The notes: generated from the sequence alone by a model not told the origin. A stretch of DNA of 5,720 bases from Lachnospiraceae bacterium (GCA_003446735.1 DMCJ01000046.1:1-5720); one strand, 5' to 3'; shown: positions 1-5,595, numbered from the stretch's first letter. Numbers and translations are program-made.

Positions 1-81
1 ATGGAGCAGGGTCTTACATTCGCTATCCGTGAAGGTGGACGTACAGTAGGATCTGGTAGAGTAGCATCTATCATCGAGTAA
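1..81 (+). CDS. tuf: Elongation factor Tu, C-terminal end (partial)
   Basis: This is the last 26 codons and the TAA stop of EF-Tu, the GTPase that delivers aminoacyl-tRNA to the ribosome in the cytoplasm. The peptide contains FAIREGGRTVGSGRV and ends in ASIIE, the highly conserved terminus of EF-Tu domain 3. The family is about 395 residues long, so more than 90% lies to the left of the window. The ATG at position 1 is an internal methionine (the Met before GLTFAIREGG), not a start. No second translation gene follows directly; the next 1 kb is repeats. A strong hairpin at 261-286 probably ends the transcript. The assignment is secure because this motif is close to diagnostic. EF-2 and IF-2 lack it. 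Confidence 0.96.
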   Translation: MEQGLTFAIREGGRTVGSGRVASIIE

Positions 82-94
82 TCTTACTTCATAC

Positions 95-234
95 GAATTA
101 ATTTGAATTCTTACGAGATTTCCTGGATTCATGTGAGATTTCTTGAGTTCGTGCGAGATTTCCTGGATTCATGTAAGATTTCTTGAGTTCGTGCGAGATT
201 TCCTGGATTCATGTAAGATTTCTTGAGTTCAAGA
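95..234 (+). repeat. 20-bp tandem repeat (40-bp higher-order unit) in tuf 3' UTR
   Basis: Six contiguous 20-bp units start at 115, 135, 155, 175, 195 and 215. They alternate between two types. Type A is GAGATTTCCTGGATTCATGT (units 1, 3 and 5, all identical). Type B is RAGATTTCTTGAGTTCGTGC (units 2, 4 and 6, the last ending AAGA). The array is therefore a triplicated 40-bp A+B unit. A degenerate seventh unit (about 12/20 matches to type B) lies at 95-114. Neither 20 nor 40 is a multiple of three and stops occur in each frame, so it is not coding. It lies between the tuf stop and the tuf terminator and is probably transcribed. The units are direct repeats with no strong dyad. Confidence 0.93.
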
Positions 235-260
235 TAGATGGTCTATAATTGATTACAGAT

Positions 261-305
261 AGGGCTCCTCGGATATGAGGAGCCCTGTTTATCTGATATA
301 TTTTC
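261..305 (+). terminator. Rho-independent terminator of tuf
   Basis: A 10-bp perfect stem is formed by AGGGCTCCTC (261-270) and GAGGAGCCCT (277-286), with the six-base loop GGATAT. A T-rich but interrupted tail follows (GTTTATCTGATATATTTTC). The stem is strong and GC-rich. The U-tract is imperfect, which is the only weakness. It sits 180 bp after the tuf stop and is the first strong hairpin there. As the stem is symmetrical it could also act on the minus strand, but no gene is seen converging on it. Confidence 0.85.
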
Positions 306-356
306 TTATAATTTTTCCTATATAGTGTTTTAAATAACCAGCCTGATTTAGACATA

Positions 357-458
357 TTTTTCATAGAATCAATACCAATACATTGCTCATTATATAGCTT
401 ATGTTTTATAGAATATATAGCAACACGTTGCTCAATATATAGCTTTATTTTATAGAAT
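357..458 (+). repeat. Decayed 44-45-bp AT-rich direct duplication
   Basis: The segment at about 377-414 recurs at about 422-458. The shared blocks are TTGCTCA (383 and 428), ATATAGCTT (392 and 437) and TTTTATAGAAT (404 and 448). The offset is 45 bp, falling to 44 after a one-base indel. A further partial copy of the CATAGAAT block lies at 361-369. The DNA is very AT-rich and has no coding potential. It looks like an ageing tandem duplication that grades into the 12-bp repeat beginning at 471. Confidence 0.75.
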
Positions 459-470
459 TAATAATGATAT

Positions 471-530
471 ATAGTTCAATACATAGTTAAATACTTAGTT
501 CAATACATAGATTGATACATAGCTTATATA
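471..530 (+). repeat. 12-bp tandem repeat, about five units
   Basis: Five consecutive 12-bp units read ATAGTTCAATAC, ATAGTTAAATAC, TTAGTTCAATAC, ATAGATTGATAC and ATAGCTTATATA, starting at 471, 483, 495, 507 and 519. The first three differ by one base from each other or from the consensus; the last two are more diverged. The unit is a multiple of three, but the flanks carry stops and no ribosome binding site, so coding is unlikely. The region 531-600 after it shows nothing further that I can recognise. Confidence 0.8.
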
Positions 531-631
531 TAATTGGGACATACTCATTTAGATCTAAGGTTACGATATGCCGATATTTCAATGCAATTACACAGAAATA
601 ATCTTGTAATTATGCTGTAATGCTACAGCGG

Positions 632-640
632 TGATATAAT
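632..640 (+). promoter_or_regulatory. Extended -10 promoter motif at the head of the hairpin array
   Basis: TGATATAAT is a perfect extended -10 element (TGnTATAAT). The hexamer at the normal -35 spacing (612-617, ATGCTG) is poor, so the call rests on the extended -10 alone. Transcription would start near 647, almost exactly at the first unit of the hairpin array (644). The array, and perhaps the nuclease-like gene after it, would then be transcribed. The same TGATATAAT string forms the -10 of the promoter at 2125-2153. Confidence 0.45.
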
Positions 641-643
641 TCC

Positions 644-1009
644 TTTGCTGTGTAGCATTCTCGTAAGGACATGCGAGAAAAATGCTACAGAGGGAAGAGA
701 AAACGTTTGCTGTGTAGCATTCTCGTAAGGACATGCGAGAAAAATGCTACAGAGAGAAGAGAAAAGCCTTTGCTGTGTAGCATTCTCGTAAGGAAATGCG
801 AGAAAAATGCTACAGAGGAAAGAGAAAACGTTTGCTGTGTAGCATTCTCAGCAGGGCAAGCAAGAAAAATGCTACAGAGGGAAGAGAAACGCTTTGCTGT
901 GTAGTATTATCGGCAGGGCAAGCAGGAAAAATGCTACAGAGAGAAGAGAAAACGTTTGCTGTGTAGCATTATCAGCAGGACAAGCAAGAAAAATGCTACA
1001 GAGGAAAAC
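644..1009 (+). repeat. Six tandem 62-63-bp hairpin-forming repeats
   Basis: Units start at 644, 706, 769, 831, 893 and 955, each opening with TTTGCTGTGTAG (spacings 62, 63, 62, 62, 62). Each contains a left arm TGTAGCATT and a right arm AATGCTACA around a variable centre, followed by a purine-rich spacer such as GAGGGAAGAGAAAACG. In unit 1, TGTAGCA (651-657) pairs with TGCTACA (683-689), and TTCTCGTA (658-665) pairs with TGCGAGAA (672-679), leaving a three-A bulge and a six-base loop. Units 1-3 share the CTCGTAAGGA centre. Units 4-6 share a different centre containing CAGGRCAAGCA. A half-copy (TGCTACAG, 621-628) precedes the array, and CTGTAGCAT (1023-1031) closes it. Open frames through it are repeat artefacts. 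Confidence 0.95.
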
Positions 1010-1031
1010 AAATCCGTACTATCTGTAGCAT
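993..1031 (+). other. Terminal inverted repeat closing the hairpin array
   Basis: ATGCTACAG (993-1001, the right arm of unit 6) is perfectly complementary to CTGTAGCAT (1023-1031), giving a 9-bp stem around a 21-base loop. It differs from internal junctions because the left-type arm lacks the extra TG found in CTGTGTAGCA. No T-tract follows, so it is not a standard terminator. The stretch 1032-1097 that follows holds no other signal I can support. Confidence 0.7.
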
Positions 1032-1097
1032 AAGTAACATATTAACCCAATAAACCCAGTAAACCGTGTGATTTGAACAGTAAAAGTAGAAAAGGAT

Positions 1098-1103
1098 AGG
1101 AGG
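1098..1103 (+). promoter_or_regulatory. Shine-Dalgarno site AGGAGG for the nuclease-like gene
   Basis: A perfect AGGAGG lies just inside the open frame of the downstream gene; the preceding in-frame stop TAG is at 1097-1099. It is 5 nt from GTT (1109) and 8 nt from ATT (1112), but about 90 nt from the first conventional in-frame start, TTG at 1193. This argues that translation begins near 1109-1112 and not at 1193. Confidence 0.75.
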
Positions 1104-1111
1104 AGATTGTT

Positions 1112-1876
1112 ATTAACAAGATCATTTTAAGCAAAATTCGTGAATATGAAGATATTCTTAAAAAAATAGGAACTGATCAAGCGAACCCAAGCTTGCAATG
1201 CAGAAAAGTGAGAGGAACCTATCAGTATTTTATCAATGATAAATATGTGGGGAAAAGAAAAGAATGGAGTAAGATAAAGGAACTGGCTCGTGCGGAGTAC
1301 AGGAGCAAACTTAGGGTGTTGCTTGAGAAGGAGCTTAAGTATCTAAAGCGCATTCTGGAAACGGAAATTCAAATTTCAGCGTTGTATTACAAATTATACG
1401 AAGGTAAACGCATTTTGATCGAACCCGATATCCTTCCGGTCAGTGAAAAGATAAAGAGATTTGAGCAGGAAGAATATCAGGGACTGCCCTTTGATGAAAA
1501 TGATAAAACGGAGTTCTACACCAACCGGGGTGAACGTGTTCGATCAAAATCGGAAAAGATCATTGCAGATGAGTTAAACAGACTGGGTATACCGTATAGG
1601 TATGAGAAACCATTGAAACTAATTGCAGATGGCAGGATAAAAGAGTTTTATCCTGATTTTACAGCCATGAATATTTCAACAGGAGAGTTGAAATATGTGG
1701 AGCATTTGGGAATGCTGGATTCCCCCGTTTACTTCAAAAATACACTCAGCAAATTGGATGTGTATGAGAAAAATGATCTGCTGATCGGACGGGATGTGAT
1801 ATTGATTCATGAGAGTTCTTATCGGCCGCTGAATACAAGAGTCATTGCAAATTATATAAACGAATTCTTTATGTGA
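1112..1876 (+). CDS. PD-(D/E)XK nuclease-like protein with non-canonical or lost start codon
   Basis: This is a probable cytoplasmic protein with a nuclease-like C-terminal half. In the 227-residue form starting at TTG 1193, residues 26-60 are charged and helical. RSKSE (E121), YPDF (D155) and YVEHLG (E170-H171) follow the E...PD...E order of a PD-(D/E)XK fold, with ExH in place of ExK. The frame is open back to 1100. The 27 upstream codons encode a plausible amphipathic helix (KIREYEDILKKIG), and AGGAGG sits 8 nt before ATT 1112, so I place the start there (254 codons). No ATG, GTG or TTG exists in frame between 1100 and 1193. Alternatives are start-codon loss, a -1 slip at TCATTTTAA linking a TTG at 1107, or initiation at 1193, which lacks a ribosome binding site. 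I recall similar standalone proteins in Lachnospiraceae, with no known substrate. Nuclease activity is inference. Confidence 0.75.
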   Translation: MNKIILSKIREYEDILKKIGTDQANPSLQCRKVRGTYQYFINDKYVGKRKEWSKIKELARAEYRSKLRVLLEKELKYLKRILETEIQISALYYKLYEGKRILIEPDILPVSEKIKRFEQEEYQGLPFDENDKTEFYTNRGERVRSKSEKIIADELNRLGIPYRYEKPLKLIADGRIKEFYPDFTAMNISTGELKYVEHLGMLDSPVYFKNTLSKLDVYEKNDLLIGRDVILIHESSYRPLNTRVIANYINEFFM

Positions 1877-1897
1877 TATATTTCATCAATATTTAAT

Positions 1898-1924
1898 GCT
1901 TTATCGGAAAGCCGTTTACTTTTT
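1898..1924 (+). terminator. Weak terminator candidate after the nuclease-like gene
   Basis: GCTTT (1898-1902) and AAAGC (1908-1912) form a five-base-pair stem with loop ATCGG, followed by the T-rich stretch CGTTTACTTTTT. It sits 22 bp past the stop, where a terminator is expected, but the stem is short and mostly A-T. A second small dyad, TACTTT-TTG-AAAGTA (1917-1931), overlaps the tail. No better candidate exists before the promoter at 2125. Confidence 0.3.
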
Positions 1925-2030
1925 GAAAGTAGATCATTTTGCATGAGACCGCAGACAGCCTGCTCGACAAATGAATTATGGATAAATATACTAAAGAATA
2001 TCTGAGATAAAACATTTCGATAATAATCAG

Positions 2031-2087
2031 AAAATAATCCAAAAATATTCCGAAAACAATAAAAACCATTTCAAAACCATTTCAAAA
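2031..2087 (+). promoter_or_regulatory. Phased A-tracts (probable curved DNA / UP-element region)
   Basis: Runs of four or five A on the plus strand are centred near 2032.5, 2043, 2054.5, 2063, 2074.5 and 2085.5. The mean spacing is about 10.6 bp, close to one helical turn. Such phasing is known to bend DNA. The block ends about 38 bp before the -35 box at 2125, where upstream curvature often stimulates transcription. It includes an exact 11-bp direct repeat, ACCATTTCAAA (2065-2075 and 2076-2086), which helps to set the phase. The spacing is read directly; the effect on the promoter is inferred. Confidence 0.55.
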
Positions 2088-2124
2088 TTGTCAATGACAG
2101 ATTGTGTTTTGCGGCGAAGGTTCT

Positions 2125-2153
2125 TTGACCTGCTAATTATTTATTGATATAAT
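2125..2153 (+). promoter_or_regulatory. Sigma-A-type promoter for the large secreted-protein gene
   Basis: TTGACC (2125-2130) is separated by exactly 17 bp from TATAAT (2148-2153), and the TG at 2145-2146 also makes an extended -10. This is one base short of the housekeeping consensus. The start point would fall near 2160, so the leader before ATG 2174 is only about 14 nt and begins almost at the AGGGG ribosome binding site (2161-2165). A short dyad, AGGT-TCTTTG-ACCT, overlaps the -35 but is too weak to call an operator. Confidence 0.88.
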
Positions 2154-2173
2154 CTTTAATAGGGGTATATCGC

Positions 2174-5100
2174 ATGGTCAAGAGGGGTAAACGTCACGTC
2201 TTCTATCGCATGATGTTAAGACGGATCATCGCATGGATGATCCTTGGCTTGATGCTTTCTTTTGCATTTATTTCTTTCTTTCCGATCACAGCCCTTGCTG
2301 ATGGAGAGGGCTTTAATATGCAGTTTTCCCAGACAATTGTATATAATCAGGAAGATATCTGGAGTAACGGTACCGGTAACTCCAGACATTTTTTTGCTAT
2401 CTGGGAAAAAGGTCCGTATCTTTTCTTAAATAACGATCTTATAGAAGCCGGAGTCATACATGTTTCCAAGAATGATGCAGGGTATCAGTTCAGTCTGCCT
2501 GCCGTTAATTTTGATGAAATGACAGGGGATCCCGAATTGTACTATCTGGAGAATATCCAGATGGGATCGATGACCTTTACCTGCAGGGAGCCTAAGTTTC
2601 TTACTGAGGAAGAGTGTTATACGGATGATGTCGTCGCGTTTAATTTCATGCTGGATAATCCGGTCAGGATATATCAGAAAAGGGAAGTATATTATTCCGA
2701 TGACAGATATCAGTGCACTTATGAGTATGAACTGAATCTTGAAGAATTCAGAGTGACGATCCTTATGGGAGTAATTGACGGAGAACTTCAGGCAGATACA
2801 GCTCAGTATATGCTTAATTTTAAAGGAACTTCACGCTTTATAAATACCGATATGGGAACAGATGAGACAAAGCCTGTAGGAGAGGATTATGAGGAGGAGC
2901 CTTCATACTATAGTTTTAACTGGACTTACACAGATCATCCGGTCAAAGTTACCGATCTGGGAGTATCTTCTGCTTCCCCTTCGGAGCCGAAAAATGATGA
3001 GGTGACGCAGAATGCTTCGGAAACCGAAGGCGAAACCGGAACAGATATAAGCAGCGAGATAGTTGAAGGAAAAGATAACGGAAAAAATAACGGAAAAGAT
3101 AATTCCAAGGATGAGAAGGGTAAACTCTCACTTCCCGGTGCGATCGCGGTAGGTGTCGGCGCGGGCGCTGCAGGTGCGGCCGGAGCTGCGGCGGCAGGCA
3201 GTGCATTAAAAGGTAATCCTCAGGAGGCTGAGGAAGAAAAAAAGCGCTACCGGATGTATGTCGGAAAGGACTTCGGGGATACGATAAGAAAGGGCGCTGC
3301 TCCCGTAGTTGTCCGGGCACGGATTGCCGAGATAGGAAGAGACAATATCGAGAAATACCGCCCTGACCTTTCTGAAAGGATAAGTGTCATGGGCAATGGT
3401 ATAAACCTGGCTTCTGCCAGAGTAAACGGCTATTATCTGGAGGCTTATGTATATGTTGATGAAAACAGCACTTTAAGTGAGGGGACACTCACCTTTACAT
3501 ACGCAGGAGAAGGCGGGACTTTTAAGAACAACATCATATTCAAACTGGCAGGTAAGCCTTATTTAAGATTCCCCGAATTTACCGCAGGCGGAACGACATG
3601 GATCTTAAATGCGGATATATATGTGGATATGATAGCGGGAGATAATAAGACCTATCCCGTCATGTTCTATTTTGAAGATGCGGTAAGTAAGCCCAGGGTG
3701 ATCAGATTTGGCAATGATGATGTGTTTGATGTTTCCGCAAGAGAAGCGGAAAGAATAAATACCTACTATGCTGATATCGTAAATCATTCGAGCATGCAGG
3801 ACGAGAGCGGATTTTCATTTCCTTCGTTAACGGAAAAGACCGTGCACATCTATGCTGAGTTTGAGAACGGTGATACAGCGGAAGGAGATATAAATATAAG
3901 GATATATCCCGAGGGACTGTTTATAAAAGCATCGCAGGATCGAATCGAAAATGAAAGGCTTTTGATAAATGCTTATGAGGATAAGATCTTCTACGGGGAT
4001 GATGTGGAGCCTACCCCGAGATTTGTACCTACCAGGTTAAATGTAATGCTCGCTCTTTCAACTGATGAGGGAGCTAAGGTGATAGACGCAGATGAGGCCG
4101 GAGTAAAGATCGGAAGCTTTATCGGGGAAGAGGGCCCGGGCACGGGTCTTGCCGAAAAAATGGAGTCCGAAATCTCAAATGTGGGATCGGAATACAGCAT
4201 CGTATCAAAGAAAGCATTTGTGGAAGGTGATAAACCTTTTTATATGCTGCTTCCCGTGTCTTGCGAATATCAGGGAAGAAGCTATGAAAGAAATATCCCC
4301 GTAAGAGTCATCGGTGCAAAGCCCGAACCCATGCAGGACTGGGAAAAGGAATATAGAAAAGTCCTTTATGCGATAAAAAGATATATTGAGGACGGAGAAA
4401 GACGCGCTTACTGGGTGATGCTCCTTAAGGAGCATAAAGACAACGGCAGGTTTTCCGCATATACTTTAAGGATGATGTGGTGGAGCATCTACTACGAATA
4501 CTATGATTATGAGATCTCGGTAGGTGCCGGATATAATTTTCAGGCAGAAGCAGTCGACTGGATGCTCTCCGGCACAGAGTGGATAAAGTGGGTATGCGGA
4601 GTGACGTTTTCCTACTGCGCGGACGGGGTTACGGGTAATCCGGTCGGAGGTGCACTCGTCCAGATGGTCTATGAGGTCGTGATGGACGCTATCGAAGAGC
4701 TTACGGACTGCATTATAAATGACCGTGATTTTAATTACCAGAAGCTAAACAGTTATAAACACCTGATGAATGCCGGAGACAATGCGGCCGGAGGACTTGT
4801 AAAAGACAGCCTGATCAAGACGTTTGAAGGTGGATTTACAGGAACTGCACAGCTTAAGAAAGCAACTATGTATGTCGGAACTTACATGGGCTTTCTCGTA
4901 TTTAAGAACTTAAAACTCATTCATGATAAGACAAAAGAGTGGGATCTGCCCGGAGCGATATTTGCGACATTTAAGGATCTTACCGTAAACTTCTTTAAGA
5001 CGGTAGGAGCAGAGCTTTTCGGCAACTGGCTAAAGAGTAAGAAATTCCAGACAGAGGCGGGCAAGATCGTCGCCGATGCAGCTAGAGAAGTCTTCGAAAA

Positions 5101-5503
5101 ATACAGGACGCTAAGGCCGGTAGATACGGCGGATCTTGCTGCGAAATTTGTTGAAGAAGCGATAGCAGGCGGAACGGGCTTTCTTGTGGACTGGGCAAAA
5201 GGAAAATATGAGACAACGGAATTTAATATCCGTGACGATAATCATGTGGTTATCATATTCAGGCTGTGGGAAAGAGAAGGAAGAGAGCCGGTATGCTGCG
5301 GCATAGACTTAACGAGATCTCTTACTTATATAGGAAGCGGTATGTTCTCGCCGTTTGTGGTCATATATGATATGCTCTTCGGAAATCTCGTGGGAGCGCA
5401 GGGAACGATATCATTCCCGAGAGATCCGAAGGCTGTAAGGCAGAAAAGGATAAGAGACAGGGCAAGATCCTGGGATCTTGATCTAAAGTCGGATCAGGCA
5501 TGA
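2174..5503 (+). CDS. Large secreted or membrane-attached multidomain protein, function unknown
   Basis: I do not recognise a named family. The 1109-residue product starts with a basic n-region and hydrophobic core (17-37) ending in ALA (40-42), a good signal peptidase I site before D43. Residues 43-265 form an acidic, aromatic-rich domain. Residues 268-317 are a low-complexity linker ending in KDN/KNN/KGK-type repeats. Residues 320-345 are almost entirely Gly/Ala, a weak membrane segment or flexible hinge. Residues 355-715 look beta-rich (alternating YxVxA-type strands), consistent with Ig-like sandwiches but unassigned. From W723 on the protein is mostly helical, with a Trp/Tyr-rich stretch and amphipathic or hydrophobic segments near 803-840, 897-915, 927-953 and 1050-1081, then a basic tail. 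ATG 2174 is chosen because AGGGG lies 8 nt upstream, just after a strong promoter. It probably shares a transcript with the zinc-ribbon gene downstream. I recall similar architectures in Lachnospiraceae, not verified. Confidence 0.9.
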   Translation: MVKRGKRHVFYRMMLRRIIAWMILGLMLSFAFISFFPITALADGEGFNMQFSQTIVYNQEDIWSNGTGNSRHFFAIWEKGPYLFLNNDLIEAGVIHVSKNDAGYQFSLPAVNFDEMTGDPELYYLENIQMGSMTFTCREPKFLTEEECYTDDVVAFNFMLDNPVRIYQKREVYYSDDRYQCTYEYELNLEEFRVTILMGVIDGELQADTAQYMLNFKGTSRFINTDMGTDETKPVGEDYEEEPSYYSFNWTYTDHPVKVTDLGVSSASPSEPKNDEVTQNASETEGETGTDISSEIVEGKDNGKNNGKDNSKDEKGKLSLPGAIAVGVGAGAAGAAGAAAAGSALKGNPQEAEEEKKRYRMYVGKDFGDTIRKGAAPVVVRARIAEIGRDNIEKYRPDLSERISVMGNGINLASARVNGYYLEAYVYVDENSTLSEGTLTFTYAGEGGTFKNNIIFKLAGKPYLRFPEFTAGGTTWILNADIYVDMIAGDNKTYPVMFYFEDAVSKPRVIRFGNDDVFDVSAREAERINTYYADIVNHSSMQDESGFSFPSLTEKTVHIYAEFENGDTAEGDINIRIYPEGLFIKASQDRIENERLLINAYEDKIFYGDDVEPTPRFVPTRLNVMLALSTDEGAKVIDADEAGVKIGSFIGEEGPGTGLAEKMESEISNVGSEYSIVSKKAFVEGDKPFYMLLPVSCEYQGRSYERNIPVRVIGAKPEPMQDWEKEYRKVLYAIKRYIEDGERRAYWVMLLKEHKDNGRFSAYTLRMMWWSIYYEYYDYEISVGAGYNFQAEAVDWMLSGTEWIKWVCGVTFSYCADGVTGNPVGGALVQMVYEVVMDAIEELTDCIINDRDFNYQKLNSYKHLMNAGDNAAGGLVKDSLIKTFEGGFTGTAQLKKATMYVGTYMGFLVFKNLKLIHDKTKEWDLPGAIFATFKDLTVNFFKTVGAELFGNWLKSKKFQTEAGKIVADAAREVFEKYRTLRPVDTADLAAKFVEEAIAGGTGFLVDWAKGKYETTEFNIRDDNHVVIIFRLWEREGREPVCCGIDLTRSLTYIGSGMFSPFVVIYDMLFGNLVGAQGTISFPRDPKAVRQKRIRDRARSWDLDLKSDQA

Positions 5504-5513
5504 AGATCAGGCA
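5463..5513 (+). repeat. Palindrome and 9-bp direct repeat at the 3' end of the large gene
   Basis: CAAGATCC (5463-5470) and GGATCTTG (5473-5480) form a perfect 8-bp inverted repeat separated by TG, inside the last codons. Twelve bases later GATCAGGCA occurs twice (5492-5500 and 5505-5513), straddling the stop codon. No T-tract follows the palindrome, so it is not a recognisable terminator. GATC-rich sequence is frequent here and may simply reflect local duplication. Confidence 0.6.
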
Positions 5514-5551
5514 AGATGATCATGAGCGATGATGAGATTTGAGATGATTGA

Positions 5552-5573
5552 CATATCCGGAAGTACGGATGTG
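5552..5573 (+). other. Intergenic hairpin before the zinc-ribbon gene
   Basis: CATATCCG (5552-5559) pairs with CGGATGTG (5566-5573), an 8-bp stem with one G-T wobble and the six-base loop GAAGTA. It ends 10 nt before the ribosome binding site and has no following T-run, so readthrough is expected. It could stabilise a processed mRNA end or adjust the ratio of the two gene products. That role is inferred only from position. Confidence 0.5.
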
Positions 5574-5583
5574 GTCCTGAAAA

Positions 5584-5589
5584 GGGAGG
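5584..5589 (+). promoter_or_regulatory. Shine-Dalgarno site for the zinc-ribbon gene
   Basis: GGGAGG lies 6 nt before ATG 5596 and fixes that start, since it is optimally spaced and no other in-frame ATG is nearby. Confidence 0.85.
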
Positions 5590-5595
5590 AATCAT

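Noticed and set aside
671..904. Open frame of 77 codons inside the hairpin array
   Set aside because: It consists only of the 62-63-bp repeat read through shifting frames, has no ribosome binding site, and is fully explained by the DNA repeat.
644..1009. CRISPR array
   Set aside because: There are no short constant repeats separated by unique spacers. The whole 62-63-bp unit is repeated including its spacer, and no cas gene is present.
1073..1101. Promoter directly before the nuclease-like gene (TTGAAC at 1073)
   Set aside because: No acceptable -10 hexamer occurs 16-19 bp downstream.
2115..2132. Operator dyad AGGT-TCTTTG-ACCT over the -35 box
   Set aside because: Only four base pairs per arm, which is expected by chance and overlaps required promoter bases.
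2949..3320. Minus-strand open frame opposite the linker and Gly/Ala region of the large gene
   Set aside because: It lies wholly within a well-supported plus-strand gene, is Pro/Arg/His-rich as expected of antisense reading, and has no start signals.
3605..4435. Three short minus-strand open frames (3605-3787, 3991-4200, 4205-4435)
   Set aside because: All are shadows of the large plus-strand gene, with no ribosome sites and no recognisable protein features.
5516..5542. Eight-codon leader frame starting at ATG 5516
   Set aside because: It has no convincing ribosome binding site and the GATGAT-rich sequence looks like local duplication.
5548..5576. Promoter for the zinc-ribbon gene (TTGACA at 5548-5553)
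   Set aside because: The -35 is perfect, but the sequence 17 bp downstream (GTGGTC) bears no resemblance to a -10 box and no alternative lies at 16-19 bp.
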